The notes: generated by a model not told the origin, from the sequence alone. DNA of 55,256 nt from an uncultured Clostridia bacterium (GCA_944362695.1 CALVTQ010000142.1:1-55256); one strand, 5' to 3'. Shown: positions 8,403-17,078, numbered from the stretch's first letter. Numbers and translations are program-made.

Positions 8403-10424
8403 CTATTCTTCCAGATAGGTGTAGCGGACGGTGAGGCGCGGCATGGTGTCATACAGACCGTAGGCCTCGCCGAAGATGAGGTACTTCTTGCCGACCTCCC
8501 ATGTCGTCTTGGAGCTGTTCTCGATGAGCACGAGCTTTTCCATATCCCCGGTGCCGAGGTTGAGGATGGCGAGCTGCGGAGCGGTGGAGATGATGCGTTC
8601 GACCGTGCCGACGCCGCGATAGATCGTGCCCTTGCGGATGTTGATGTAGTTGATCAGGTCGGTGTATTGGCTGTCCAGATCCCACGCGCGGCGGGTATAG
8701 ATATCGGCGTTGGGCATGTAATAGACCGTATGCGTGATGACGGAATCGCTCTTGCCGGGCATCGACGCGCGGATGACGACGTCGTTGTTGCCAAGCTCAG
8801 AGAAGATCGGGTGGAAGCTGAACTTGCCGGTCGTCTGGTCGACCTCAAGGCCCCAGTGCGGGAACTCGACGGTGACCTGCGCGCCGGGCTGCGTGATGCC
8901 GCTGATGGAGGGGACGTAGAGCGTCTGCTTCTCCTCGTCGGTGGCGTTGTTGTATTTTTCCTCGGTGACAGGCTCGTAGTTCCACTCCACGAGCACCGTG
9001 GCGTCCAGCTCCAGCGTGATATCCTGCGGCTCGCGGTAGAGGACGATCTCCTTCTTGTGCTCGCGGCAGTACTTGCTCTTGACGGAGATGGAGATTGTGT
9101 TTTCGCCCACGGGCAGCACGGAGACGTTTTTGGAGACGTTGCCGGTCTCGGCGCGGATGAGTGTGGAGACGTTCGTGCCGTCGATGATGACGGTGGAGCC
9201 GAGCTCGACGTTGATGCGCACCTCGAAGATGGAGACGCCGACCTGCTGATACTCCGTCGGCGGGTTGATCAGCGTGATCGGGGAGAGCGGCACGTCGATG
9301 GTGTAGTTGATGGGCTCGAGCTGGAACTGGTCGCCCTCCTGCGAATAGCGGATGAACGGGGTGACGGTCACGTCCATGGTGTCGGTCTCCACGGGCGTGG
9401 CGTACGTCGAGGACTCCGTGTCATACCACATGTAATCGGGAATGGTGATATCGACCTTTCCGTCGGCGATGACGTATGTGCTCTGCGTCTCGCGGATGTA
9501 GATGGTGGCATTCTCGTGGCCATAGATGGTGATGCGATGGGCCGGGTGGCCGTCGGCCGTGGTTTCGCTCAGCTCCACGCGCGTGTCGCTGCTGCTCACA
9601 GGGCTCATGCCTGCGCGCTCCGTGAACGTCTTGGCCATGAAGATGCCGCCCAGGGCGACGGCCACGCAGCACAGAAGGCTGAGCAGGATGCGCAGGATGA
9701 TGGCGGCGGCGCGGCGCTTTTTGCTGTGCACGGTGACCATGCCGCGATAGGTATCATCGCGCTGCGGTCGGTTCTGGATGCGCCGGGGCATGTATTCCTC
9801 GTCGGTGTATGCGCCGCTGTCGCCGGAATCGGGCGTGTAGCCGTCGTAGAAGATTGGGGCGTTTTCGTCCTCGACATAGGCGAGCTTGCGCTCGCTCAGC
9901 GGGTCGCCGAAGTAACCGGCGTTGTCACGGCGGTGCACGGCGCGGTAGACGGTGTCCTCCGGGTATTCGGGTGCGGTGTATTCGCGTTGGCGGTGCTTCT
10001 GGCGGTTCTGCGTGGGCGCGCTTCCCGTCTCCGGGCGTGGCGGGGGAACGTCGCCCTCCTCGGGCAGGGGGCGGATGATCTGCGCCTCCTGAATCGAGCG
10101 GCGGACGCGCGTGGCCTGCTCCTTCATCTGGTTGAGGCGGCGCTGGCCTTCCTCCTTGCGGCGCTGGAGCTCCTCGAGTTCGTCGGTGATTTCGGCGCGG
10201 TCGACCTGCTCGGGATCGTAGGCGACCGGCTTTTGTTCCGCCGCGGCGGTGATATCGTCATCCCCCTCGTCAAACTGCGTGATCTTGAGCTGGGGCTTTT
10301 TCTTGTGCAGCGACTCCTCCCATGACGCAGGACTGCCGCCAGTGTTGCCCTCCAGCGCGCAGCCGCAGCGCGTGCATTTGGGCAGATAGGCGGTATTCCA
10401 TGCGCCGCACTGCGGGCATTTCAT
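8403..10424 (-). CDS. Zinc-ribbon, coiled-coil, single-pass membrane protein with a large extracytoplasmic beta-rich region
   Basis: 673 residues. The first 25 hold a zinc ribbon: 'CPQCGAW' and 'CTRCG'. Residues of about 60-105 are Glu/Arg/Gln-rich and likely coiled coil ('ELEELQRRKEEGQRRLNQM'). A proline- and acid-rich linker follows to about residue 235, then one hydrophobic helix ('ILLSLLCCVAVALGG', near 242-265), so the N-terminus is cytoplasmic. The remaining 400 residues are beta-strand-rich and read like consecutive Ig-like or carbohydrate-binding-type modules ('VTVEFPHWGLEV', 'VEWNYEPVTEEKY'). Function unknown; the layout could couple a cytoplasmic sensor to an outer scaffold. Start at 10424: GGAGGT lies 10 bases upstream. 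Confidence 0.7.
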   Translation of the reverse strand: MKCPQCGAWNTAYLPKCTRCGCALEGNTGGSPASWEESLHKKKPQLKITQFDEGDDDITAAAEQKPVAYDPEQVDRAEITDELEELQRRKEEGQRRLNQMKEQATRVRRSIQEAQIIRPLPEEGDVPPPRPETGSAPTQNRQKHRQREYTAPEYPEDTVYRAVHRRDNAGYFGDPLSERKLAYVEDENAPIFYDGYTPDSGDSGAYTDEEYMPRRIQNRPQRDDTYRGMVTVHSKKRRAAAIILRILLSLLCCVAVALGGIFMAKTFTERAGMSPVSSSDTRVELSETTADGHPAHRITIYGHENATIYIRETQSTYVIADGKVDITIPDYMWYDTESSTYATPVETDTMDVTVTPFIRYSQEGDQFQLEPINYTIDVPLSPITLINPPTEYQQVGVSIFEVRINVELGSTVIIDGTNVSTLIRAETGNVSKNVSVLPVGENTISISVKSKYCREHKKEIVLYREPQDITLELDATVLVEWNYEPVTEEKYNNATDEEKQTLYVPSISGITQPGAQVTVEFPHWGLEVDQTTGKFSFHPIFSELGNNDVVIRASMPGKSDSVITHTVYYMPNADIYTRRAWDLDSQYTDLINYINIRKGTIYRGVGTVERIISTAPQLAILNLGTGDMEKLVLIENSSKTTWEVGKKYLIFGEAYGLYDTMPRLTVRYTYLEE

Positions 10425-10455
10425 AGGGCAGAAAACCTCCGAAAAAAGATTAAAC

Positions 10456-10484
10456 ATTATATATTTCGACAGGGTGCGCGAAAA
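10456..10484 (-). promoter_or_regulatory. Candidate promoter for the zinc-ribbon protein
   Basis: A perfect -10 TATAAT (10456-10461, minus strand) lies about 30 bases before the start codon. At 17-bp spacing the -35 is a poor TTTTCG (10479-10484), so this may be weak or need an activator. Confidence 0.4.
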
Positions 10485-10572
10485 TCCTTTATTTTGACGG
10501 AGCGGCGGCTTTGGCGCGCGTGAAAATCCACTGACTTTGCGGCGGAATTTGCAAGAAGTGGGCCGTAAACCC

Positions 10573-10601
10573 TTGTCCTTTTTCTGTATTTGGGGTATAA
10601 T
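10573..10601 (+). promoter_or_regulatory. Sigma-A promoter for the DUF6106-like gene
   Basis: -35 TTGTCC (10573-10578), 17-bp spacer, -10 TATAAT (10596-10601), then GGAGG at 10619-10623 in the leader. Confidence 0.8.
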
Positions 10602-10634
10602 AAACAGACGAATCATATGGAGGTTGTATGATCT

Positions 10635-11168
10635 ATGATGGATAACTTCAAGGAAGACATCGCGGCCAGCCGCAATCAGATGCTGCCGAACATTCTGTAC
10701 GTGCTGTGCTGGGTTTTTATCGTGTTTTTTGCGCTGCAGGCCGTGATGATGTTCAACCTGCTGTTCTACCAGTTTTCGCTTATGATGCTGGTGAACACGA
10801 TCGTGCCCGCGGCTGTTGCGGTGCTGCTGTTCTTCGTCAAGGACAATGTGAAGATCGAGTATGAATACACGTTCACCAACGGCTCGCTGGATTTTGCCAA
10901 GGTCATGCACGGCGCCAAGCGCAAGGAGTTGGGCTGCATGAACGTGGCGAACATCTCCGCCTGCGGACACGTGGCGCATCAGAGCTTCCAGAAGTTCCTG
11001 GCGATGAAGGACGTGGAGAAGAAGAACTGGTTCCTCAACCGCGATGGAAACCTCGTCTACTTCTACTACGTCAAGGACAACAAGAAGCACATGATCATCA
11101 TCGAGCCCAGCGAGGAAATGGTGGAAATGATCAAGCCGTACCTCGCGGTGGGCGTGTTCCAGGGTTAA
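10635..11168 (+). CDS. Small two-helix membrane protein, DUF6106-like
   Basis: 177 residues. Two adjacent hydrophobic helices ('LPNILYVLCWVFIVFFALQ' and 'LVNTIVPAAVAVLLFF', near residues 18-38 and 52-72) are followed by a cytoplasmic-looking globular part beginning 'YEYTFTNGSLDFAKV' that resembles a PH-like or bPH membrane domain. I recall similar clostridial proteins as DUF6106, of unknown function. The start is ambiguous between ATG codons at 10635 and 10638; GGAGG at 10619 favours the first. A terminator-like hairpin follows, so the gene may be transcribed alone. Confidence 0.65.
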   Translation: MMDNFKEDIAASRNQMLPNILYVLCWVFIVFFALQAVMMFNLLFYQFSLMMLVNTIVPAAVAVLLFFVKDNVKIEYEYTFTNGSLDFAKVMHGAKRKELGCMNVANISACGHVAHQSFQKFLAMKDVEKKNWFLNRDGNLVYFYYVKDNKKHMIIIEPSEEMVEMIKPYLAVGVFQG

Positions 11169-11178
11169 ACCAATGCCG

Positions 11179-11214
11179 TCTCCAGCATGGCTTGCCGTAC
11201 TGGAGATTTTCTTT
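11179..11214 (+). terminator. Intrinsic terminator after the DUF6106-like gene
   Basis: TCTCCAG (11179-11185) pairs with CTGGAGA (11200-11206), followed by TTTTCTTT. It lies 10 bases after the stop codon. Confidence 0.65.
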
Positions 11215-11249
11215 GCCCGAACGGGGCTATCGACAAAAGAGGGTTTAGC

Positions 11250-12401
11250 ATGATTTATCTTGACAACAGCGCGACGACACGGCCCTTTGACGGCGTGATC
11301 GACGTGATGAGCCGCAGCATGCGCGAGGCGTACTATAACGCATCCGCCGCATACAAGCCCGCCGTCGACGTGGACCGCGAGCTGCGCGCCTGCCGAAGGG
11401 CCATCGCCGCGGAGCTCGGCGCGCAGGAGGACGAGGTCATCTTCACCGCGGGCGGCACCGAGAGCGACAACATGGCGATTCTGGGCCTGGCGCAGACGAT
11501 CAAGCATCCGATGAACTTCGTATGCAGCGCCATCGAGCACCCCGCCGTCGCCGAGACGATCCGCCGCGTGGAGGCGCTGGGCCACGAGGTGCGCGTGCTT
11601 GACATCGACAGCCGGGGCGTCGTCGATCTGCAGAAAGCCGAAGGCGTCATCGACGAGCACACGGCGCTGGTGAGCTGCATGCAGGTGAGCAACGAGACGG
11701 GCGCCATTCAGCCGGTCGCCGAGCTCGCGCGCATCGTAAAGCGCAAAAACCCGCAGGCGCGCGTGCATGCGGACTGCGTGCAGGGCTTCATGCGCGTGCC
11801 GCTGAACATGGGCAAGGCGGGCGTCGACATGGTCGCCCTGAGCGCGCACAAGATCCACGGCCCCAAGGGCGTGGGCGCGCTGGTCGTCAAAAAGGGCGTG
11901 CGGCTGATCCCGCAGATCACCGGCGGCGGACAGGAGAAGAACACGCGCTCCGGCACGTACAATTCCCCGGCGATTCTGGGCATGGGCGAGGCCGTACGCG
12001 AGATGGCGAGCCGCAGGGACGAAGTTGCCCGCGTGACCGCGATGAAGGCGAGGCTGTGGGAGAACCTCTCGCAGATCGACGGCGTGCGGGTCAACGGCCC
12101 GATGCCCGGCGAGGCCGATTCCGCGCCGCACATCCTGAGCGTTTCGTTTGACGGCGTGCGCGGCGAGGTCATGCGCAACGCCCTGGAGGGAGAGGGCGTG
12201 CTGGTATCCACCGGCTCGGCCTGCGCATCGCACAAGCAGAAGGTCAGCGGGACGCTGCGCGCGATGGGCCTGACCGGCGAACAGGCGGACGGCACGATCC
12301 GCATCAGCCTGGGGCTCATGAATCAAATGGAAGAGATGGACGAGGCGGCGGAGAAGATGAAGAGGCTGTATCTGCTGCTGCGCCAGTTCAGGAGGAGATA
12401 A
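11250..12401 (+). CDS. Cysteine desulfurase (NifS/IscS family)
   Basis: 383 residues, a PLP-dependent aminotransferase class V enzyme that removes sulfur from cysteine. 'SAH-K201' is the PLP lysine; 'VHADCVQGF' carries the Asp and Gln that hold the pyridine ring; 'STGSA-C325-ASHKQ' carries the persulfide-forming cysteine on a short loop. Start set at ATG 11250 ('IYLDNSATT', the usual N-terminus), preceded by AAGAGGG; a longer frame from 11187 would read through terminator sequence. One base separates it from thiI, so it probably supplies sulfur for tRNA 4-thiouridine (the NifZ-type arrangement) rather than general Fe-S assembly. Confidence 0.9.
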   Translation: MIYLDNSATTRPFDGVIDVMSRSMREAYYNASAAYKPAVDVDRELRACRRAIAAELGAQEDEVIFTAGGTESDNMAILGLAQTIKHPMNFVCSAIEHPAVAETIRRVEALGHEVRVLDIDSRGVVDLQKAEGVIDEHTALVSCMQVSNETGAIQPVAELARIVKRKNPQARVHADCVQGFMRVPLNMGKAGVDMVALSAHKIHGPKGVGALVVKKGVRLIPQITGGGQEKNTRSGTYNSPAILGMGEAVREMASRRDEVARVTAMKARLWENLSQIDGVRVNGPMPGEADSAPHILSVSFDGVRGEVMRNALEGEGVLVSTGSACASHKQKVSGTLRAMGLTGEQADGTIRISLGLMNQMEEMDEAAEKMKRLYLLLRQFRRR

Positions 12402-12402
12402 G

Positions 12403-13551
12403 ATGAGGGAAATTCTGTTGGTTCGCTTCGGCGAGGTGTTCCTCAAGGGACAGAACAGGCCCTATTTCATGAAGAAGCTGACGAACCACATCAAGGACGC
12501 CGTGCGCGACGTGCAGGGCCGCGTGTGGATGAGCGAGGGGCGCATCTACGTGTCGGACTTCACGGACATGCAGGAGTGCATCCGCCGCGTGACGAAGGTC
12601 TTCGGCGTGCACAGCGTGAGCCCGGCGATCGAGATGGAGAAGGACGACTTCGAGGCGGTCTGTGCGCAGGCGGCCAAGATGATGGAGCCGCTGACCGGCA
12701 CATTCAAGGTGCTCGCGCGCCGCTCGGACAAGCGCTATCCGCTCGATTCCCCGGCGATCATGCGCGAGGCGGGCGGCTACATCCTCACACATGTGCCGCA
12801 TTTGACGGTGGACGTGAACAACCCCGACCACGTGATGATGATCGAGATGCGCGACCACTGCTATCTGTCGGTCGAGCGCGTGGAGGGCGTGCAGGGCATG
12901 CCGATGGGCACAAATGGCAAGGCCTGCCTGCTGCTCTCCGGCGGCATCGACAGCCCGGTCGCGGGATTCATGATCGCCAAGCGCGGCGTGGAGCTGTGCT
13001 GCGTGCACTACCACTCGTTCCCGTACACCAGCGAGCGCGCGAGGGAGAAGGTGCTCGAGCTGGCGCGGCTTCTGAGCGAATATTGCGGCAGGATGAAGGT
13101 CTACGTCGTGCCGTTCACCGAGATTCAGATGCAGATTCACCAGAAATGCCCGGAGAATTACACGACGCTCATCATGCGCCGCTTTATGATGCGCATCGCC
13201 GAGCGGCTTGCTGTGCAGGAAGGCGCGCAGGCGCTGATCACCGGCGAGTCGATCGGACAGGTCGCCAGCCAGACGATGGAGGCGCTGGGCTGCACGGACG
13301 AGGTCGTCGGCATGCCCATCTTCCGTCCGTGCATCGGCATGGACAAGAGCGAGATTGTCGACCGCGCGATCAAGATCGGCACGTTCGAGACGTCGTCGTT
13401 GCCCTACGAGGACTGCTGCACGGTCTTCACGCCCAAGCATCCGGCGACGCATCCGCGCAAGGATTTCATCCGCAAGGCCGAGACAAACCTCGACGGCGAC
13501 GCGCTGATTGAGGCGGCAATCGCGGGGACGGAAGTCGTGGAAGTGGGCTAA
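12403..13551 (+). CDS. thiI: tRNA 4-thiouridine synthase ThiI
   Basis: 382 residues. It adenylates U8 of tRNA and exchanges the oxygen for sulfur delivered by a cysteine desulfurase. Order: an N-terminal ferredoxin-like region and THUMP domain (to about residue 165), then a PP-loop ATP pyrophosphatase with 'LLLSGGIDSPVAG' (SGGIDSP at 179-185), 'GESIGQVASQT' and 'YEDCCTVFTPKHP'. It ends there and so lacks the C-terminal rhodanese domain of the enterobacterial protein, as in Bacillus and archaea. The partner desulfurase is immediately upstream. Confidence 0.93.
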   Translation: MREILLVRFGEVFLKGQNRPYFMKKLTNHIKDAVRDVQGRVWMSEGRIYVSDFTDMQECIRRVTKVFGVHSVSPAIEMEKDDFEAVCAQAAKMMEPLTGTFKVLARRSDKRYPLDSPAIMREAGGYILTHVPHLTVDVNNPDHVMMIEMRDHCYLSVERVEGVQGMPMGTNGKACLLLSGGIDSPVAGFMIAKRGVELCCVHYHSFPYTSERAREKVLELARLLSEYCGRMKVYVVPFTEIQMQIHQKCPENYTTLIMRRFMMRIAERLAVQEGAQALITGESIGQVASQTMEALGCTDEVVGMPIFRPCIGMDKSEIVDRAIKIGTFETSSLPYEDCCTVFTPKHPATHPRKDFIRKAETNLDGDALIEAAIAGTEVVEVG

Positions 13552-13575
13552 AATCGCGGACAGGTTCATATGATG

Positions 13576-13604
13576 AACGCAGAGTGAAACGCTCTGCGTT
13601 TTTT
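13576..13604 (+). terminator. Intrinsic terminator of the desulfurase-thiI operon
   Basis: AACGCAGAG (13576-13584) pairs with CTCTGCGTT (13592-13600), followed by TTTTTT. An in-frame GTG for the next gene (13584) lies inside this stem, which argues against using it as a start. Confidence 0.85.
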
Positions 13605-13625
13605 GTATGGGCAGGTGATGCGGCG

Positions 13626-14528
13626 ATGTGGCGGGAGACGCTTTACCCGAATCTGACGCCTGGGGCGGCGGCCATGCTGCGCGGTCTCAGCAACCGGGAG
13701 GCGGACGGCGTCGAGGAGATTCGGTTCTATCTGGGCAGGCCGGCCGAGCTGACGATACGCGGGAAAAACGTGGACAGGCCGCTCGTCTTGGACGGCGCGG
13801 GCATGGACGAGCTTGTCGCGGCGCTGTGCGGCTATGCGCGATACGCCTACGAGCGGGAGATGGCGATGGGCTACATTCCGCTGGAGGGCGGTCACAGGGC
13901 GGGCGTATGCGGCAGGCAGACGGTCGACGAGAGCGGCAATGTGCACATGAGCGGCGTCACGTCGGTGTGCCTGCGCATTGCGAGGCCGATGCCCGGCACA
14001 AGCGCGGAAATTCGCTGTCACCTATTTGGTGACGGACGGGCGAGGCGCGTGCTTGTCATCGGACCGCCGGGCTGCGGCAAGACGACCGTGCTGCGCGACG
14101 CGGCGGTGTATCTGTCGGATGAGGCCGGGCTGCACGTGGCTGTGGCGGACGAGCGGGACGAGCTGTTTCCGGCGGGCTGGACGGGCGATCGCGGGCGGCG
14201 CATCGACGTGATGAGCGGCATGAACAAGGCGCGGATAATGGCGCTGATGCTGCGCACAATGGCCCCGCAGGCGATTGTGACCGACGAGATCGGCAGGCCG
14301 GAAGATGCCGGGGCGATTCTTAACATCGCGCGCTGTGGCGTCGGGCTGCTGGCGAGCGCGCACGGGGACGGGATCGGCGATCTGCAAAGGCCGATGCTGC
14401 GGGCGATGCACGAAGCGCGTGTGTTCGAGCGGTACATCGTCATGGAAGGGCGCGGACGGTTCCGCATATACGATGGGAATGGATGCGAGCTATGCGGGCG
14501 CATGCAGAGCGTGAAGATCATCGGATAG
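13626..14528 (+). CDS. spoIIIAA: Stage III sporulation protein AA (SpoIIIA ATPase)
   Basis: 300 residues. A secretion-type AAA ATPase thought to power the SpoIIIA-SpoIIQ channel between mother cell and forespore. Walker A 'GPPGCGKTT' at residues 146-154; the acidic 'VTDEIGRPED' box and 'SAHGDG' follow. The N-terminal part ('EEIRFYLGRPAEL', 'GYIPLEGGHRAGVCG') is characteristic of SpoIIIAA. I chose ATG 13626, preceded by AGGTGAT; a frame-open GTG at 13584 lies in the preceding terminator. First gene of an eight-gene operon. Confidence 0.93.
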   Translation: MWRETLYPNLTPGAAAMLRGLSNREADGVEEIRFYLGRPAELTIRGKNVDRPLVLDGAGMDELVAALCGYARYAYEREMAMGYIPLEGGHRAGVCGRQTVDESGNVHMSGVTSVCLRIARPMPGTSAEIRCHLFGDGRARRVLVIGPPGCGKTTVLRDAAVYLSDEAGLHVAVADERDELFPAGWTGDRGRRIDVMSGMNKARIMALMLRTMAPQAIVTDEIGRPEDAGAILNIARCGVGLLASAHGDGIGDLQRPMLRAMHEARVFERYIVMEGRGRFRIYDGNGCELCGRMQSVKIIG

Positions 14529-14540
14529 GGAGGCATACAC

Positions 14541-15065
14541 ATGGCATGGAACACGGCGATGACGGCGCTCATCGGCATGGGCGCGGCGGGCGTGCTGCTG
14601 GCGGACGGCGAACGGCAGAGGGTGGACTGGATACGGGCGATGCGGCGGTGCCTGCTGCGCATGAACGGCCTGATCCGCTACGAGCGGCCGGCGCTGACGG
14701 AGATGCTGCGGAGGATCGACCTGCGCGCCACGAAGCAGGAGCGGGAGCTGACGCGGCTTCTGCATGCGAGCGCGGAGCGTATGGAGAACAGCGCGAATCC
14801 GCAGCTGACGATGATCTTCATGGGCGAGAGCGCGCGGCTTGCGGGCTACAGCGTGCTCAGCGAGGAGGACAGGTCGTCGTTTGAGGCGGTGCTCGGCGAG
14901 CTGGGCAGGACGGGCCTTGCCGAGCAGATTCGCCTGATCGACAGCGCCGACGAGCGGCTTCGGGCGCGGGAGGAGGCGCTGGCCAGGGAGGCCGGACGGC
15001 GGGCGCAGCTCATCCGCACGCTGGGATTGGCGGGCGGCGCGGCGGCGTTCCTGCTGTTAGTGTGA
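14541..15065 (+). CDS. spoIIIAB: Stage III sporulation protein AB
   Basis: 174 residues, bitopic: a hydrophobic N-terminus, a long amphipathic helical middle ('RRCLLRMNGLIRYERPALTEML', with the conserved L-I-R-Y-x-R-P-x-L pattern) and a C-terminal hydrophobic helix ('LGLAGGAAAFLLLV'). SpoIIIAB resembles GspF-type membrane components that contact the SpoIIIAA ATPase. Twelve bases after spoIIIAA with GGGAGG upstream. Confidence 0.9.
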   Translation: MAWNTAMTALIGMGAAGVLLADGERQRVDWIRAMRRCLLRMNGLIRYERPALTEMLRRIDLRATKQERELTRLLHASAERMENSANPQLTMIFMGESARLAGYSVLSEEDRSSFEAVLGELGRTGLAEQIRLIDSADERLRAREEALAREAGRRAQLIRTLGLAGGAAAFLLLV

Positions 15066-15084
15066 ATAGAAGGGGTTGGAGCGA

Positions 15085-15282
15085 GTGAACATCGATCTGC
15101 TGTTTCAGATTGCGGGCGTGGGCATCCTGATCTTCGCGGTCAATCAGGTGCTGACCAAGGCAGGGCGCGAGGACATCGCCGTGCTGGCGTCAGTCGCGGG
15201 TCTTGTGGTCGTGCTGTTTCTGGTGGTCGACTTGATTGCACAGCTGCTCAACAACGTCAAGAGCATATTCGGACTGTATTAG
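15085..15282 (+). CDS. spoIIIAC: Stage III sporulation protein AC
   Basis: 65 residues, two hydrophobic helices separated by the conserved 'LTKAGREDIA' turn; size and sequence match SpoIIIAC. The start is GTG at 15085 ('NIDLLFQIAGVG'); an in-frame TTG at 15076 is possible but would place the RBS (AAGGGG, 15070-15075) inside or before it. Membrane component of the mother-cell side of the feeding channel. Confidence 0.92.
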   Translation: MNIDLLFQIAGVGILIFAVNQVLTKAGREDIAVLASVAGLVVVLFLVVDLIAQLLNNVKSIFGLY

Positions 15283-15294
15283 GGGTGTGGGAGG

Positions 15295-15681
15295 ATGCAG
15301 TGGATACGGCTGATCGGCTGCTGCCTGCTGGCGGCGGCGCTGGTGACGATTCTGCGGCAGATGAACATGCCCGCTGCGGCGCTGCTGACGACGGCGTTCG
15401 GCGTGCTGGTGCTCGGCGCGGTGCTGCCGGATATGGGGCGCTATTTTCAGACGATACGGACGTTCCTTTCGTCGTTGGCGCTGGAGGGCGAGTATTACCG
15501 CGTGATGCTCAAGGCGCTGGGGATCATGGTGACGACGCAGGCGGCTGTGCAGGTCTGTCAGGACCTCGAGGCGCCGGGCGTGGCGCGCAAGGCCGAGCTG
15601 CTGGGGCGGGTGGCGATGCTGGGCGTCGCACTGCCCGTGTTCGTCTCGCTCGCGCAGATGGCCGTGGACATGCTTGGCTGA
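15295..15681 (+). CDS. spoIIIAD: Stage III sporulation protein AD
   Basis: 128 residues with about four membrane helices. 'ALGIMVTTQAAVQVCQDL' and 'LPVFVSLAQMAVDMLG' at the C-terminus follow the SpoIIIAD pattern. GGGAGG is 5 bases from the ATG. Its stop codon overlaps the probable start of spoIIIAE. Confidence 0.92.
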   Translation: MQWIRLIGCCLLAAALVTILRQMNMPAAALLTTAFGVLVLGAVLPDMGRYFQTIRTFLSSLALEGEYYRVMLKALGIMVTTQAAVQVCQDLEAPGVARKAELLGRVAMLGVALPVFVSLAQMAVDMLG

Positions 15682-16832
15682 CGCTGCTGTGCGCGGCGCT
15701 GCTGTGCATGGCGTCCGTTAGCGCGATGGCCGAGGATGCGCGGCGCGTGCAGGAGGAGATGACGCAGGCGGTCGACGAGGTCATCGCGGGCGTCGATTTT
15801 TCCGCTGTGGACGAGCTGATGCTCGCCATGCCCGGCTGGCCGGAGCCCGTGAGCGTCAAGGTTTTTGTCCGCGCGCTGGCGAACGGCGAAGGGATCGACG
15901 CGCAGGCGGCTGTCGAGGCGGTGATGCGCTCGTTCTTTGACGCGCTCTCGGGCATGGGGCGCGTGATGCTGGCGCTGATGCTGCCCGTGCTGCTGATGAG
16001 CACGCTGTCGGCGATGGCGATGCCCAAAGGCGGCGCGCTCAGCGGACTCGGTCGCAGCGTGGGCTTCATGCTGATGCTGATCCCAGCTGTGACGCTTGTG
16101 ATGGGCGAGCTGGCGCACACGAAGGAGACGATCGTCGCGCTGACCACGCGCATGGAGGGCATGCTGCCGATGCTGCTGACGCTGCTCACGGCGCTGGGCG
16201 GCAATGCGAGCTCGGCGTTCTTTCATCCGGTGGTCGCGGCGGCGTCGGGCAGCATGGTCTTTCTGGCAAAGGAGGTCATCCTGCGGCTGGTGATGTGTAC
16301 GTGCGCGGTCACGACGGTCAACCATCTGACGGACAGGGTGCACCTCACGCGCATGGCGCAGCTTCTGCGCAGCATCGTATGCTGGCTGCTGGGCGTGAGC
16401 TTCACGGTGTTTCTGGGCGCGATGTCGATGCAGGGCGTGTGCAGCGCGTCGGTCGACGGCGTGGCGATCCGCGCTGCGAAATACGCTGTGGACAACTTCG
16501 TTCCGATTGTCGGCGGCATGTTTTCCGACACGATGGACACGCTGATCGGCTGCACGCTGATCGTCAAGAACGCGCTGGGCGTGGCGGCGATGGTCGTGCT
16601 CGTCTCGGTGACCCTCGCGCCGATGATGCGCACGGTCGCGGTAATTTTCATGATGAAACTGAGCCTCGCGCTTCTGGAGCCCGTGGCCGACGGCGAGGTG
16701 ATCGCGGCGATTGGCGATTTTTCGAGGATCATCGTGCTGTTCTTCGTGACAATGCTCTGCGTGGCGGCGATGTATTTTCTGTTGATCGTGCAGCTCATTC
16801 TCGTGGGGAACCTTACGGTGATGCTCAGATAA
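15678..16832 (+). CDS. spoIIIAE: Stage III sporulation protein AE (start uncertain)
   Basis: 384 residues if started at CTG 15678. A polytopic membrane protein of the SpoIIIA complex; conserved segments include 'FFHPVVAAASGS', 'VHLTRMAQLLRSIVCW' and 'SMQGVCSASVDGVAIRAAKYAVDNFVPIVGG', the last region diagnostic of SpoIIIAE. The start is odd: no in-frame ATG, GTG or TTG lies between GTG codons at 15285/15300 (deep inside spoIIIAD) and ATG 15708, and starting at 15708 would leave an implausibly short signal sequence. CTG 15678-15680 overlaps the spoIIIAD stop as CTGA and gives a full hydrophobic signal ending 'SVSAMA'. The C-terminal boundary is firm. Confidence 0.85.
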   Translation: MTLLCAALLCMASVSAMAEDARRVQEEMTQAVDEVIAGVDFSAVDELMLAMPGWPEPVSVKVFVRALANGEGIDAQAAVEAVMRSFFDALSGMGRVMLALMLPVLLMSTLSAMAMPKGGALSGLGRSVGFMLMLIPAVTLVMGELAHTKETIVALTTRMEGMLPMLLTLLTALGGNASSAFFHPVVAAASGSMVFLAKEVILRLVMCTCAVTTVNHLTDRVHLTRMAQLLRSIVCWLLGVSFTVFLGAMSMQGVCSASVDGVAIRAAKYAVDNFVPIVGGMFSDTMDTLIGCTLIVKNALGVAAMVVLVSVTLAPMMRTVAVIFMMKLSLALLEPVADGEVIAAIGDFSRIIVLFFVTMLCVAAMYFLLIVQLILVGNLTVMLR

Positions 16833-16847
16833 GCGGGAGGCGAGGCA

Positions 16848-17054
16848 GTGATTCGGCTGATTGCGCAGCTGTGCGGCATGTGTGCGATGCTGGGATTGGC
16901 CCAGATGATCGTGCCGGAGGACAGGGACGGCGGCATGAAGGCAATCGGCGGCATGCTGATGCTGCATCTGACGCTGTCGGGTCTTTGCGAGCTGTGCGCG
17001 GAGCTGGCAGCGCAGCAAAACATCGGCGCGATGTGGCAGATTCTGATCCGGTAA
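16848..17054 (+). CDS. spoIIIAF: Short SpoIIIAF-like protein
   Basis: 68 residues from a GTG start. Two hydrophobic segments flank 'MIVPEDRDGGMKAIGGMLMLHLTLS', matching the SpoIIIAF membrane region (a V-P-E/x-x-x-x-K-x-I/V-x-G-L/M-L motif). Classical SpoIIIAF is about 200 residues with a soluble ring-forming domain after the second helix; here the protein stops directly after it. Assignment rests on position between AE and AG plus this motif. No downstream remnant of a soluble domain is visible in the 24 bases before spoIIIAG. Confidence 0.75.
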   Translation: MIRLIAQLCGMCAMLGLAQMIVPEDRDGGMKAIGGMLMLHLTLSGLCELCAELAAQQNIGAMWQILIR

Positions 17055-17078
17055 GCGGCGGGAAAGGAAGGAAGAGGC

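Noticed and set aside
8403-12446. A 1347-codon open frame on the minus strand extending upstream of the zinc-ribbon protein
   Set aside because: The part beyond 10424 is antisense to the DUF6106-like and cysteine desulfurase genes, is Arg/His/Leu-rich, and has no RBS; it is a high-GC shadow frame.
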